Assembly (NCBI GenBank): GCA_022653675.1
Contig: JALCST010000010.1
Coordinates: forward strand, 29,541 to 93,540
Length of the DNA stretch: 64,000 bases
Origin: Bacteroidales bacterium
Lineage (GTDB): Bacteria > Bacteroidota > Bacteroidia > Bacteroidales > UBA932
Direction: 5' to 3'
Position numbers and translations under genes: made by a program. The notes under the pieces are model-generated. The model made no database searches. It saw only the letters and a list, made by a program, of their open reading frames with translations, and was not told where the DNA came from. Each line of letters begins with the position of its first letter. Within the stretch, counting starts at the first letter, position 1. This document shows, piece after piece, positions 8,821 through 18,151 of the stretch.

Positions 8821-9659
8821 AAGGGGATTTATACATAGACGGCAACGATGCTTCCACGCTCTACGGCGTGGGGATAGCGCAGTCCGGCCTCAACGGCGTG
8901 GCAGCTTTCCCTCCTATGGCCAGCGTCAACACGACGGAGTGGTATGACGAGGACGGCATAGATGCGGACCTGCTCAACCCCGTGCTCGACGCGAGGCAGG
9001 TGCAGGTGCTGTTCTATTGCACGCTGGAGACAGGCTACGCGAGCTTCATCAGGCTTCTTGAAGGGACGCCGTACCATACGTTCAACTTCGCCGTGATCGG
9101 CCTTTCGCTGCGCCTGAGGCTCGTATCCGAGGACTCGATCAATACCGTCAACGGCAAGGGCACATTCACCCTCACGATGGCCTGCGACGACGACTTCCTT
9201 GACGGCTACACGTATGCCGCACCTGAGAAGTCGATATCCGACACGGGATTCCTGATCGACGGCACCGACATGGCGCTTTACGGCATAAGGCCGACATCGG
9301 GAGCGAGGGAAGCGATAGCGAAGGAGACGCCGATGAGAGCCAACCTCACGGTGAAAGCTTACGGCGTGGCGGGACAGCAGTATGACGACGGGGCGTCGCA
9401 CTACGGGACACGCGATATTGCCATACCGTTCAACCTCAAGGCCGATACGTTGACAGCTTTCTGGGCGAGAGCCAAAGCCTTCCTCCACGACCTCATCCAA
9501 CCCCGCGGGAGGGTGATCCAGTTCGAGGGAAGGCAGATAACGGTGTACTACAAGTCCTGCACGGTGAACGACATCGTGCCGAAACCGGGCGGGGGCTTAT
9601 GGTGCGATTTCACGATGACTTTTGCGGTCATCGCCGATGAACGTATGGAGGACGATTAG
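8817..9659 (+). CDS. Prophage distal tail-like protein
   Basis: A 280-residue beta-rich protein that starts inside the tape-measure stop codon (ATGA). The order tape measure, about 280-aa protein, very large tail-tip protein matches distal tail (Dit-like) proteins, the hub ring joining tube and tip of Gram-negative siphoviruses. It has a DDDFLDGYTY tract mid-protein and a second beta domain after residue 170 (KDLIQPRGRVIQFEGRQ-like end strands). It ends 2 bp before the next gene. No catalytic motif is visible. Confidence 0.55.
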   Translation: MKGDLYIDGNDASTLYGVGIAQSGLNGVAAFPPMASVNTTEWYDEDGIDADLLNPVLDARQVQVLFYCTLETGYASFIRLLEGTPYHTFNFAVIGLSLRLRLVSEDSINTVNGKGTFTLTMACDDDFLDGYTYAAPEKSISDTGFLIDGTDMALYGIRPTSGAREAIAKETPMRANLTVKAYGVAGQQYDDGASHYGTRDIAIPFNLKADTLTAFWARAKAFLHDLIQPRGRVIQFEGRQITVYYKSCTVNDIVPKPGGGLWCDFTMTFAVIADERMEDD

Positions 9660-9661
9660 AG

Positions 9662-12600
9662 ATGATAACGATATACAATGCCGACGGGACGACGCTGCTG
9701 ACCGTACAGCCTGATGACGAGGCATACCGCAACAGGCAGCTGATGGGGGACAATGCCGTGACGCTTGTCTTCCGGCTGTCATATTACGTCGACATACCGA
9801 TCGGGTGCTACATCACGTTCGAGGGCGTGAAATACACGATGCGCAAGGCTTCCAAGTTCACCAAGAAAGCATCGAGATACTACACCTATACCCTCACGTT
9901 GGAGGGTGATGAGGCTTCCGGCAAGAGCTACATGCTGCGCAACCCGAGCGACAACAGGCTGGCGTTTTCATTCTGCGCCTCACCGGCGGAGTTCGCCCAG
10001 CTGATCGCCGACAACATGAACATGCGCGGCAGCGGCTGGACCGCCGGCGACTGCAAGACGGCCGAACAGAAGGTGGTTGCCTTCTCTTTCAACACGATAT
10101 ACGATGCCGTCAAGATGATAGCTGATGAGTTCGACACCGAATTCATCTTCGCCGACAAGGTCGTGGCGTTCAGGAAAATCGAATACAACAAGTCCGCACC
10201 GCTGGCACTGTCTTACGGCAAGGGCAACGGCTTCCTGCCCGACGTGGGCAGGGAGAATGCGGACGACTCGACGGGCTTTGAGATCCTCTACCCCCAGGGC
10301 GGAAGCGACAACATAGACAGGAGCACCTACGGCAGCAAAACGCTGCTGCTGCCCAAGTCGCAGAGCCTGGGATATGACGGTACATACTTCGACAACGAGG
10401 ACGGCTATGACTCCACAACGGCACGGCAGTATGTCACCGACGCCGACGGACTGAACGTAAGGCGCAGCGACAAGGAACAGGTCACAGGCGTGGAGAGCAG
10501 CCTCGACTGCACGGACATATCCCCGACAAGGACTGAGACGGTCCTGAGCGTCATACTCGTCAATGCGGACGAGCACTGGTACGACATCGTCATTGATGCG
10601 CCCGAGGAACTCGACTATTCCGAACAAAACATATCGGGTGAGACGCCGACAATCACATTCCAAACCGGCATGCTGGCCGGACGGGAGTTTGACCTCGAGA
10701 CGAGCGACAGCGGGAAGATCAAATGTACCAAAGTCTACGATTCCGATAATGCCTTCACAGGGTGGAAACTGCAGATAGTACCTGCAGAGCAGGACGGCAT
10801 AACGATGCCCGACGAAGACAGCGGCTATATCCCGCAGGCGGGCGACACGTTGAAGGTCTTCGGCATACAGCTTCCCGACGCCTACATCTGCGATGACACC
10901 TCGAAGATCGGCGCCTCGTGGGAGATGTTCAAGGCATGCGTCCGTTACATGTGGGAGAATGAGGATGCAAGGTTTGATTTCAAGGGCGACCTGGACGGCA
11001 AGTGGGCGTCGAGCGACTGGACGAACATAGGGGCGAAGATAAAAATTGGCGGATATGTGCTGTTCACCGACACGCAGTTCATGCCCGACGGAGAGCTGAT
11101 AAGGATAACCGGCATCAAGGATTACCTTAACAAGCCACATTACCCGGAACTGACGCTAAGCAACGTAACGGCCAATGCAGGCGTCAGCACTGAGCTGGAT
11201 ACGGACAGTGCCCGGGAGGTCACGATAAAGGAGAGCAAGGACTCCTCGATCGCCTTCACGAAACGCCGTTTCAGCGATGCACAGAGCACTATCGCGATGC
11301 TCAAAGAGTCCCTGTTGGCGAACTTCACGGACTCGGTAAGCCCGCTGTCGGTGCAGACTATGGCCCTGCTTGTCGGGGATGAGAGCCTTCAGTTCCGTTT
11401 TGTCACCAACTCTGATACGCCTGCCGTGGATTCCACCTTCGCCGTCACATACGATGCAACGGCAAAGACGCTGGCCGTCGCCGGGGGCCTGACGGACAAT
11501 GCAGCCATGCTCCAGCATCTTACACTCGGCATAACGACGCTGTCAGATGCACACGCAGCAAGCGAGTACCATTACTGGACACTGACGGCATATACGAGTG
11601 CGGCACTGACGGATGATACCAGCACGGGATACTACCTGTACGCAAAGTGCAGCAAGAGCGACGCTACGGGCGTGTTCCTGTTAAGCGCTACCGCAATCGC
11701 AATGGAAAGTGTCGAGGGATACTACCACTTCCTCGTCGGGATACTCAATCCCGAGACGGAAGGCGAGAGGAGTTTCGTCCAGCTGTACGGATTCACGGAG
11801 ATACTGCCGGGGCGTATCACGGCCGACAAGATCGTCTCAAGCGACGGCAGCGCCTATCTTGACCTGCTTAACCGGGCCTTCAAGCTTGCCGATGCACTCA
11901 CGTATAACACAAATGGCGATGGGATAGTACGTTTCAAAGGCGCACTCGTACAGTCGCAGGACGGTTCGGAGAGTCCGCTGCCATGCTACCGGGGAACGTA
12001 TTCCGCCGCTAACACCTATTACGTCGGCGACACCGTGATATACAACGGATCGACGTGGAGATGTATCGTACAAGGGAAAGGGCAAGAGCCTTCTTCGACA
12101 TCGACCTACTGGGCTATTATAGCTGCAAAGGGAGATACAGGAGACGCAGGATCCGCCGGCGTAGGGATCAGCAGCATCACGGAATACTATCTTGCTACAT
12201 CCGCCAGCAGCGGCGTGACAAAATCCACCTCGGGTTGGACTACCTCGGTACAGACGGTAACGGCCACGAACAAGTACCTGTGGAATTACGAGGTTATCAC
12301 CTACACTGACGGTTCCACTTCCACTGCCGACCCTGTGATCATAGGGACATACGGCGACACCGGAGCTGCAGGTGCCAGCGGCAGCAACGGGAAATCGTAT
12401 ATCATCATCACGCTATACCAAAGAGCAGCGACATCCCCGGCAAAGCCGACAACTACATACATATATTTCAATAATAACAGCATAACCGGGAACTGGACTG
12501 CCAAAATACCTGCCACAGACGGCAACCCTCTTTGGGCAATCCAGGCGAGGGAAGAATACCTTTCCGTAGGCTATGCCGCAGTACCCGCCTCAGACTGGAG

Positions 12601-14536
12601 CGGCCCGACCAAGATATTGGAAGACGGGGTCAATGGTGCAGACGGAAAAGACGGAACCAATGGCACTAACGGCACAAATGGAACGGACGGGACAGACGGG
12701 ACGGACGGGACAGACGGCGCTGATGGTGTAGGATACCAGCTAATATTCAAACTGACGACCTCTTCCACGGCCCCAAGCACACCGACGAGCGCAACTACGG
12801 ATGATGATAACGTACCTGACGGTTGGAGCGTCTCGCAGCCGAGTGTTACCTCGTCCAATCCTTATTGTTGGGTCTGTCAGAGAAAGGGAACGACCGGTGT
12901 CTGGGGAAGCTACTCCACTCCGGCTATCTGTGCCCGCTATTCCAAAGACGGCGTAGACGGTGCAGACGGAAAGAGCATCGAGTTCATATTTAAACTCACA
13001 AGTACGGCTACAGTCCCGTCAATCACGATAGGCACAAGCGACGATGCCACCGTGGACGACTTCGTACCTTCCGGGTGGTCGGATGATCAACAGGGAGTAA
13101 CCGAAGCTATGCCTTACGAATATGTCTCCAAACGCGTGAAGACAGCGGGCGTATGGGGAGACTTCTCTACCCCGACACTATGGGCACATTACGCCAAGGA
13201 CGGCGACAAAGGCGACAAGGGGGACAAAGGCGATGCAGGCGACAGCGGAGAGAATGCGGATTATTACGAGATGCGCTATGCCGTCAGCGGTTCGCCAACA
13301 GCCGCGCCGGCGTTGACGGATAACACGGCCAGAACTCCAGCCGGATGGACTACAACGCAGCCTACGCTGACTATAGGACAATACCTGTACTTCATAATAG
13401 CGAAGATAAGCGGATCGGACAGCACGAAGCTCGTCGATAACTGGAGCGTGCCGGTCCGGCTGAACGGAAGCGACGGTGCGGACGGGCATTTCGGTGCGAC
13501 GCCGACTTTTGTCGGCACATACGATTCCGGTAAAACATATTACGGGAACAGCGTTCGAGTCGATATCGTAAAGTATAACAATGTCTATTATATAGCCCGC
13601 TATGACGCTCAGGATGCCAATTCGGAAGGCAAGTTCAGCGGCATAGTACCTACCAATACGGCTGATTGGAACCAATTTGGTGCCTCGTTTTCAAATATTG
13701 CCACAGGCTTCCTCGCCACCGAAGCGGGAGTAATTCAAGACCTTCTGGTCAGCATGTTGCAGACGTCGGCAAGTGGGAAAAGGGTCGAGATCTCGAAGGA
13801 AGACAATAACATCACCATTTATGATGCTTCCGGAACCCCTTCCATCTCGATGAACGGCGACGTGAACGCGATGACGGACCTCTATCTGTCCGATTCGCAG
13901 AACTATACTCCGACACCGAAGACAGCACAACTCTCCGGAGGATCGGCACAATCGAATACGGAAGTCAGCAGCACGCAAACGAATCTGTCTTTCTCGCTGT
14001 CGAAATCGGGAATGGTGTCGGGGACGGTGGCGTTCGGCGTTGCCTATACGGAGAACTATACCCCCGGCTCGGGGATGTCGGCTATCGGCGGCGCGCGCGG
14101 CGAAGTCTATCTGGACGGGCATCTGCTCGCCTCTAAGGCTTCGGGCAGCACGGGAACCGTGAGCTTCTCGCTGTTCCTCGCGGTCGGCACACATACCATC
14201 ACGACCAAGCTGACGCTTTCCGTGCCGAACGTCGCTACGGGGACCGTAGCTGCGACGCTCTCCGGGGAGACATTCGGCACAATGCACTACCGTTCATCCG
14301 GACGTGTATCGCAATATTTCGCGAACGGCCACGGCGTCGGAAGCGCGAACGACCAGTTCGTCATAGTTCTGACCGACACCAACGATGTATTGCATCTCAA
14401 GGCCATATCCGGTACAGCGGGCATCGACCTGTATGACAACGCGCTGAAAATCCTTCTTGGCGGGCAGTGGTACTCCTGCTCGGCAAACAGCATCAGTGGA
14501 ACTTTATATCTGAAATTAACTGCAACGACAAATTAA
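9662..14536 (+). CDS. Large tail-tip/fibre protein with collagen-like repeats
   Basis: A 1624-residue protein. Roughly residues 1-550 form a tail-hub-like region (TIYNADGTTLLTVQPDDEAY, VKMIADEFDTEF). Near residues 780-825 lies a small carbohydrate-binding-like module (TYYVGDTVIYNGSTWRC). From about 825 to 1280, repeated 70-90-residue modules ending in TP.(I/L)(C/W)A.Y(S/A)KDG alternate with Gly-X-Y tracts, including GTNGTNGTNGTDGTDGTDG near 1000 and GDKGDKGDKG near 1182. The last 300 residues are Ser/Thr/Gly-rich beta structure, probably the receptor-facing tip. It likely joins the baseplate hub to the host-recognition fibre in one polypeptide. Repeats make it prone to length variation. Confidence 0.8.
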   Translation: MITIYNADGTTLLTVQPDDEAYRNRQLMGDNAVTLVFRLSYYVDIPIGCYITFEGVKYTMRKASKFTKKASRYYTYTLTLEGDEASGKSYMLRNPSDNRLAFSFCASPAEFAQLIADNMNMRGSGWTAGDCKTAEQKVVAFSFNTIYDAVKMIADEFDTEFIFADKVVAFRKIEYNKSAPLALSYGKGNGFLPDVGRENADDSTGFEILYPQGGSDNIDRSTYGSKTLLLPKSQSLGYDGTYFDNEDGYDSTTARQYVTDADGLNVRRSDKEQVTGVESSLDCTDISPTRTETVLSVILVNADEHWYDIVIDAPEELDYSEQNISGETPTITFQTGMLAGREFDLETSDSGKIKCTKVYDSDNAFTGWKLQIVPAEQDGITMPDEDSGYIPQAGDTLKVFGIQLPDAYICDDTSKIGASWEMFKACVRYMWENEDARFDFKGDLDGKWASSDWTNIGAKIKIGGYVLFTDTQFMPDGELIRITGIKDYLNKPHYPELTLSNVTANAGVSTELDTDSAREVTIKESKDSSIAFTKRRFSDAQSTIAMLKESLLANFTDSVSPLSVQTMALLVGDESLQFRFVTNSDTPAVDSTFAVTYDATAKTLAVAGGLTDNAAMLQHLTLGITTLSDAHAASEYHYWTLTAYTSAALTDDTSTGYYLYAKCSKSDATGVFLLSATAIAMESVEGYYHFLVGILNPETEGERSFVQLYGFTEILPGRITADKIVSSDGSAYLDLLNRAFKLADALTYNTNGDGIVRFKGALVQSQDGSESPLPCYRGTYSAANTYYVGDTVIYNGSTWRCIVQGKGQEPSSTSTYWAIIAAKGDTGDAGSAGVGISSITEYYLATSASSGVTKSTSGWTTSVQTVTATNKYLWNYEVITYTDGSTSTADPVIIGTYGDTGAAGASGSNGKSYIIITLYQRAATSPAKPTTTYIYFNNNSITGNWTAKIPATDGNPLWAIQAREEYLSVGYAAVPASDWSGPTKILEDGVNGADGKDGTNGTNGTNGTDGTDGTDGTDGADGVGYQLIFKLTTSSTAPSTPTSATTDDDNVPDGWSVSQPSVTSSNPYCWVCQRKGTTGVWGSYSTPAICARYSKDGVDGADGKSIEFIFKLTSTATVPSITIGTSDDATVDDFVPSGWSDDQQGVTEAMPYEYVSKRVKTAGVWGDFSTPTLWAHYAKDGDKGDKGDKGDAGDSGENADYYEMRYAVSGSPTAAPALTDNTARTPAGWTTTQPTLTIGQYLYFIIAKISGSDSTKLVDNWSVPVRLNGSDGADGHFGATPTFVGTYDSGKTYYGNSVRVDIVKYNNVYYIARYDAQDANSEGKFSGIVPTNTADWNQFGASFSNIATGFLATEAGVIQDLLVSMLQTSASGKRVEISKEDNNITIYDASGTPSISMNGDVNAMTDLYLSDSQNYTPTPKTAQLSGGSAQSNTEVSSTQTNLSFSLSKSGMVSGTVAFGVAYTENYTPGSGMSAIGGARGEVYLDGHLLASKASGSTGTVSFSLFLAVGTHTITTKLTLSVPNVATGTVAATLSGETFGTMHYRSSGRVSQYFANGHGVGSANDQFVIVLTDTNDVLHLKAISGTAGIDLYDNALKILLGGQWYSCSANSISGTLYLKLTATTN

Positions 14537-14586
14537 TGAATGGCACAACAAGACAATCACTGGTTTAACATAAAAACTATAACGAT

Positions 14587-14868
14587 ATGGCAAAATGTAC
14601 AAATAGAAACGGGGATGTGGTTTCGGCGCAGATAAGCGTCATCGGCGGAATCACCGACCTTGACACTGCGGCGTTCTCCCTTGGCGGGAAAGCGTTCAAC
14701 GTCAAAAATGATGGCGACGATGCCGTGGAACTCGATGTAAACCTTTTTGGCATGCCTAAAGGCGAGTTCGTCAAAACCAAGTTCGATGCGGGCTGGAACC
14801 CGGAAATAATCAGGGAGATCAAAGCGGATGACACCCTCTCGGATATCAACCTTAAATACGGCTATTGA
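14587..14868 (+). CDS. Small prophage structural protein, unknown
   Basis: A 93-residue acidic protein (MAKCTNRNGDVVSAQISVIG), beta-rich with AVELDVNLFGMPKGEFVKTK. It sits 50 bp after the tail-tip gene and 1 bp before the leucine-rich-repeat fibre gene, inside the tail-fibre block. It contains no recognised motif. Proteins of this size beside fibre genes are often tip accessory subunits, but that is position-based inference. Confidence 0.55.
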   Translation: MAKCTNRNGDVVSAQISVIGGITDLDTAAFSLGGKAFNVKNDGDDAVELDVNLFGMPKGEFVKTKFDAGWNPEIIREIKADDTLSDINLKYGY

Positions 14869-14869
14869 T

Positions 14870-15568
14870 ATGGGACTTACGATAGGATTGGGGTCCGGCT
14901 CCAAGAAGAAAGACAAGAACTGGACGAACTGGCTGGCCGTAAGAGACTGGGATAACCCGATAACGGAAGTGACAGACAGCGATTTTGATACCGACTGCAT
15001 CTTCCCGTCGGGGTTGCTGTTCCATACTTTCATTGAGAGTGTCACACTCACTCTGCCCAAAGCTATCGCAATAGAGGGACTGTGTATGGAATGTTATCAA
15101 TTGCAAAGCGTAGATATTGACGTCCCCCTTGCAGAGGGAGCTGACTATGCTTTCAAAGACTGTAAAACTCTAAATGCGGTTACCTTGAATCTGCCGGCTG
15201 TACTTTATGTAAATCACATTTTCGAGGGTTGCATCAATCTGGCTTCTTTGAATCTTGACCTTTCAAGTGCCGAGCGCGCTAATTACGCATTTTGCGATTC
15301 AGCGATACAGACAGTGAATGCAGACATCATCTCGGGAGCTAAAGAGGCCTCTAATGCTTTTGCAGGATGCAGAAATTTGTATAGCCTGGAAATCAATCTT
15401 GGAAATGCTACTACGGCAGACTATGCCTTTTATGAGTGCTATTGGCTTGAATCACTGACGATCAACCTTAACTCTCTGACCTCTGGGGAATATATGTTCT
15501 CCGAATGCAACAGCCTTACGACGCTTGTGATAACCGGAATGTCAGATTCAAATACTTGGCAGGAGTAA
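14870..15568 (+). CDS. BspA-like leucine-rich-repeat fibre protein (N-terminal part)
   Basis: Starting at the ATG directly after the preceding stop gives 232 residues; the open frame reaches further upstream but overlaps that gene. From residue about 60 it shows at least six roughly 25-residue repeats of the LRR_5/BspA type (ADYAFKDCKTLNAVTLNL, NYAFCDSAIQTVNADI, DYAFYECYWLESLTINL). Such repeats in phage tails are believed to bind host surface glycans or proteins. It ends abruptly after TTLVITGMSDSNTWQE, and the C-terminal cap expected for this family is found in the next frame (15574-15870), so the gene looks split. Confidence 0.7.
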   Translation: MGLTIGLGSGSKKKDKNWTNWLAVRDWDNPITEVTDSDFDTDCIFPSGLLFHTFIESVTLTLPKAIAIEGLCMECYQLQSVDIDVPLAEGADYAFKDCKTLNAVTLNLPAVLYVNHIFEGCINLASLNLDLSSAERANYAFCDSAIQTVNADIISGAKEASNAFAGCRNLYSLEINLGNATTADYAFYECYWLESLTINLNSLTSGEYMFSECNSLTTLVITGMSDSNTWQE

Positions 15569-15573
15569 ATATC

Positions 15574-15870
15574 ATGATATCAGCAGCAAAACGTAATCCC
15601 TTCAGGGAACTAACATATCTCATGAATCTGAGCTTCACTTGTGATATTAAGCCGAATCTAAATCTTAGTTATTGTACCCAGCTATCACTGGCATCGGTAC
15701 TCAATGTGTTGTCACATCTCTACGACTATTCCGGTGGAACAGCGCATGCCGTAGCTTTCAATCTAACGTTTACCGACGATGAAGCCGGCACATTAGCGGC
15801 CGCGGTAACGGCGGCCCAAGCAAAAAACTGGACCGTGGCCGGATTGACAATTAATGCCTATAGTGCATAA
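15574..15870 (+). CDS. C-terminal cap of the leucine-rich-repeat fibre, separate frame
   Basis: Ninety-eight residues from ATG 15574 (frame open from 15505), with the capping pattern of BspA-type proteins: LNLSYCTQLSLASVLNVLSH then LTFTDDEAGTLAAAVTAAQA and KNWTVAGLTIN. It continues the preceding leucine-rich-repeat protein in the -1 frame. The two are either one fibre gene broken by a frameshift or two adjacent subunits. The repeat family normally carries this cap on the same chain, which favours a frameshift or a programmed fusion. Confidence 0.55.
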   Translation: MISAAKRNPFRELTYLMNLSFTCDIKPNLNLSYCTQLSLASVLNVLSHLYDYSGGTAHAVAFNLTFTDDEAGTLAAAVTAAQAKNWTVAGLTINAYSA

Positions 15871-15885
15871 ATAAACAATAAGAAC

Positions 15886-16137
15886 ATGAAATACGATAGT
15901 GATAAAAGGACAATACAGGCCGAGGATGGAGCCTGGCTCACAAACGGAAATGGCATTTTCGTCAAGACCGCTTTCCTGGCGACAGGGATAACCGACGTGG
16001 ATAACAGCGGCTGGAAAGATGCCTCCGAAGAGGACAAGACAGCTTACGAAGAGGACCGGAAAGAGATCGAAAAAGAGGAACGGGAAAAAGCCACCGAGAC
16101 TAAAGAGGAAAACCAAAACAAATTTTATAAAAAATGA
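15886..16137 (+). CDS. Prophage protein of unknown function
   Basis: An 83-residue protein with a beta-like N-terminal half (MKYDSDKRTIQAEDGAWLTN) and a strongly charged Glu/Lys-rich C-terminal helix (EEDRKEIEKEEREKATETKE), probably coiled coil. It overlaps the next gene by 4 bp (ATGA at 16134). It lies between the fibre and lysis genes. No family is recognised. Confidence 0.5.
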   Translation: MKYDSDKRTIQAEDGAWLTNGNGIFVKTAFLATGITDVDNSGWKDASEEDKTAYEEDRKEIEKEEREKATETKEENQNKFYKK

Positions 16138-16490
16138 AAAAGATCATTGAAAAAATCAAAGCGTTTTTTGCTGAGCCGATGCCGAGGGTGATAATATTCT
16201 CCCTGCTCGGATTGCTTATTTTTGTCTGCGGTTGCAGCGCATTAGACGGCGGCTTCGAGACCGTCGTGGGCATTCTCACGATGATAACAGGAGCTGTTAC
16301 CGTATTTATTGCGGTTTACGACTACAACACCACTACCGCGAAGAAGACCGAATCGGCAGTTATTACGGAAACGGAATCAAAAGAACCGGATCAAACTGCG
16401 GAAACGGTAAAATCCGACAGTGCGACAGATGCGGCGGAATCCGGTAAATCGGCCGAAACGACTGAAGGACAATCCGACAGCAAGCAATAA
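16134..16490 (+). CDS. Putative holin-like membrane protein
   Basis: A 118-residue protein with two predicted transmembrane helices at about residues 18-38 (PRVIIFSLLGLLIFVCGC) and 46-64 (VVGILTMITGAVTVFIAVY), followed by a long hydrophilic Thr/Ser/Glu-rich tail. Two short helices just before endolysin- and spanin-like genes suggest a class II-type holin that would permeabilise the inner membrane, but the sequence shows no specific holin signature. The start overlaps the preceding stop by 4 bp. Confidence 0.45.
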   Translation: MKKIIEKIKAFFAEPMPRVIIFSLLGLLIFVCGCSALDGGFETVVGILTMITGAVTVFIAVYDYNTTTAKKTESAVITETESKEPDQTAETVKSDSATDAAESGKSAETTEGQSDSKQ

Positions 16491-16496
16491 ACAGTA

Positions 16497-16949
16497 ATGA
16501 ACTGGCTCACGATACTCCTGACCTTTCTCAACCTGAGTGCCGTAACAGCCCTGATCGTAGCCCTTGTTACCTTGAAGTCTACGAAGAAGGAGGCGGCCGG
16601 TAAGGCAGCCGATGCCGTCGCACGCGCCAAGCTGACCGATGCACAGGCTGACAGCCAAATCGGCCACAACTGGCAAGAGCTATTCACTGCCGTAAACCAG
16701 CAGAGAATAAATGATAAACAGGAATCAGATTCGAAGATTGCAGAACTGTCAAAGAGTTCAGACACTAAGATCGGCAAACTGAATCAGGAAGTCTCTACGT
16801 TGAAAGGCAGGGTTACAGAACTCGAGAATAACGAGAATGAGGAGTATCGCGCAGCTATGGGATGCAAGCATGTGGATAACCCGGAGACGGATTGTCCCGT
16901 CGTGCAGATTAAAAGACAAAAAGCAAGATTAAAGGAGGCGACAGCATAA
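16497..16949 (+). CDS. Membrane-anchored coiled-coil protein of the lysis cassette
   Basis: A 150-residue protein with one N-terminal hydrophobic helix (residues about 3-26) then an Ala/Lys/Asp-rich region and a heptad-like coiled coil (SSDTKIGKLNQEVSTLKGRV). The C-terminus has two Cys (GCKHVDNPETDC). The topology resembles an i-spanin or holin accessory protein. It starts 6 bp after the holin-like gene and ends 1 bp before the endolysin-like gene. The exact role is not provable from sequence. Confidence 0.45.
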   Translation: MNWLTILLTFLNLSAVTALIVALVTLKSTKKEAAGKAADAVARAKLTDAQADSQIGHNWQELFTAVNQQRINDKQESDSKIAELSKSSDTKIGKLNQEVSTLKGRVTELENNENEEYRAAMGCKHVDNPETDCPVVQIKRQKARLKEATA

Positions 16950-16950
16950 T

Positions 16951-17355
16951 ATGAGCAGAGGACTTAACAATAAGAATCCGTTGAACCTTAAGCGTTCAAG
17001 CGATGTTTATGAAGGAGAGATCACAAGTTCAGACGAAAGATTCAAACAGTTTTCGTCGATGGCATACGGGTATAGGGCAGCCTTTAGAAACTTATATGCC
17101 TATGAGACCAAGCATGGTTTATATACGATTCGAGGCTTAATAAGCCGATGGGCACCCTCAAATGAAAATAACACTTCGACCTATATAGATACCGTAAGCA
17201 TGAGAAGCGGCATTGGAGCTGATGAAATAATAAGCACCAGGAATGAAGTTCAGATGGTGAAGATTGTAGCTGCAATGTCTTTCGTTGAGAACGGTGTGCC
17301 GGCCGTCATGGCCGACGTTGAGGCCGGATGGAACCTATTTATAAATGAAATATGA
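16951..17355 (+). CDS. Endolysin-like protein (P5-type structural muramidase)
   Basis: A 134-residue protein with the signature of the P5-like muramidase family common in Bacteroides prophages: GLNNKNPLNLKRSSDVYEG, an FKQFSSMAYGYRAAFRNL tract, and a substrate-groove segment LISRWAPSNENNTSTYI. It would cleave peptidoglycan glycan strands, either at cell lysis or as a virion enzyme. There is no signal peptide, so export would need a holin. It overlaps the next gene by 4 bp. Confidence 0.65.
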   Translation: MSRGLNNKNPLNLKRSSDVYEGEITSSDERFKQFSSMAYGYRAAFRNLYAYETKHGLYTIRGLISRWAPSNENNTSTYIDTVSMRSGIGADEIISTRNEVQMVKIVAAMSFVENGVPAVMADVEAGWNLFINEI

Positions 17356-17870
17356 AATGGTATGACAAGGTATTGATTTTCCTGTTGGCATTCATTATCG
17401 GGGCTTTGGCGGGACTGCTTGTAAGGAAGCCTGCCAATCGCACGGAAACGTCCCAAATTCCAATCATTACCCATACAGAGGTAATCACGCAGTGGCAGAA
17501 AACCCCTTCTCCTGTCGCCCTCAGAGAGCGCAAGACGGGGCGGATAGATACTATTTACCTTAGAAAGGACTCCCTGATTTATATTCATAATATGGATACC
17601 GTCGGCGTTCCGCTCGAAAGAACGCAAAAGTATTATAAAGACAGCCTGTACCGGGCATGGATATCGGGGGTAAATCCCCAACTTGATAGTATCGACATCG
17701 CGTCCAGGACGGTCAACAATTACGTTCCTGTTCCGACGTATTCTATCGTCCATATCGGGCCTTATGCAGGCTATGGCTACGACCCTGTCCGCAAGCAGGG
17801 CGCTTTCACCATCGGCGGCTGCATCATGATCGATTTGCGGGAAATTTGGACAGAATTGAAGAAAAAGTAG
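17352..17870 (+). CDS. Spanin-like single-span protein (DUF6808-type)
   Basis: A 172-residue protein with one N-terminal membrane helix (VLIFLLAFIIGALAGLLV), then a periplasmic region and a small beta-rich C-terminal domain with SIVHIGPYAGYGYDPVRKQG. Proteins of this type end many Bacteroides prophage lysis cassettes and are thought to act like inner-membrane spanins, but experimental support is thin. It is the last gene before a strong terminator at 17940. Confidence 0.5.
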   Translation: MKWYDKVLIFLLAFIIGALAGLLVRKPANRTETSQIPIITHTEVITQWQKTPSPVALRERKTGRIDTIYLRKDSLIYIHNMDTVGVPLERTQKYYKDSLYRAWISGVNPQLDSIDIASRTVNNYVPVPTYSIVHIGPYAGYGYDPVRKQGAFTIGGCIMIDLREIWTELKKK

Positions 17871-17939
17871 TATATTAGTCGAAGATTTCATAGCTAAAAA
17901 TTTAGGTAAAGTTTAAGCATACATCTAAAGTATGTTGGA

Positions 17940-17962
17940 GGCCGTCGGGAGACGGCCTTTTT
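17940..17962 (+). terminator. Rho-independent terminator of the prophage late operon
   Basis: A perfect 7-bp stem GGCCGTC/GACGGCC with loop GGGA is followed by five T. It lies 70 bp after the spanin-like gene and closes the + strand structural operon. Confidence 0.85.
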
Positions 17963-18052
17963 CGTGCAAATACAGACAAAAGAAGCACTTATCATTTTGT
18001 CCTGTTCGGTTGCAGTTTTATCCTATTGCCTTATTCCTCGCATAACAACGAA

Positions 18053-18081
18053 TTGTTTTTTATACTTTTATATTACATTTG
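18053..18081 (+). promoter_or_regulatory. Bacteroidetes-type promoter for the cargo gene at 18152
   Basis: A -33 TTG at 18053-18055 is followed after 18 bp by TACATTTG at 18074-18081, which fits the -7 consensus TAnnTTTG of Bacteroidetes. It lies 70 bp before the ATG. It gives the AT-rich gene its own promoter, independent of the late operon. Confidence 0.65.
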
Positions 18082-18151
18082 ACTTCTTGCAAAGAAGCAA
18101 ATAGACTTAAACGAACTTATAAATAATAATAACTTTAAAATAGAATTTATT

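Noticed and set aside
9980..11140. A 386-codon - strand ORF antisense to the tail-tip gene
   Set aside because: It reads as random arginine- and leucine-rich sequence and contradicts the coding direction of the phage module.
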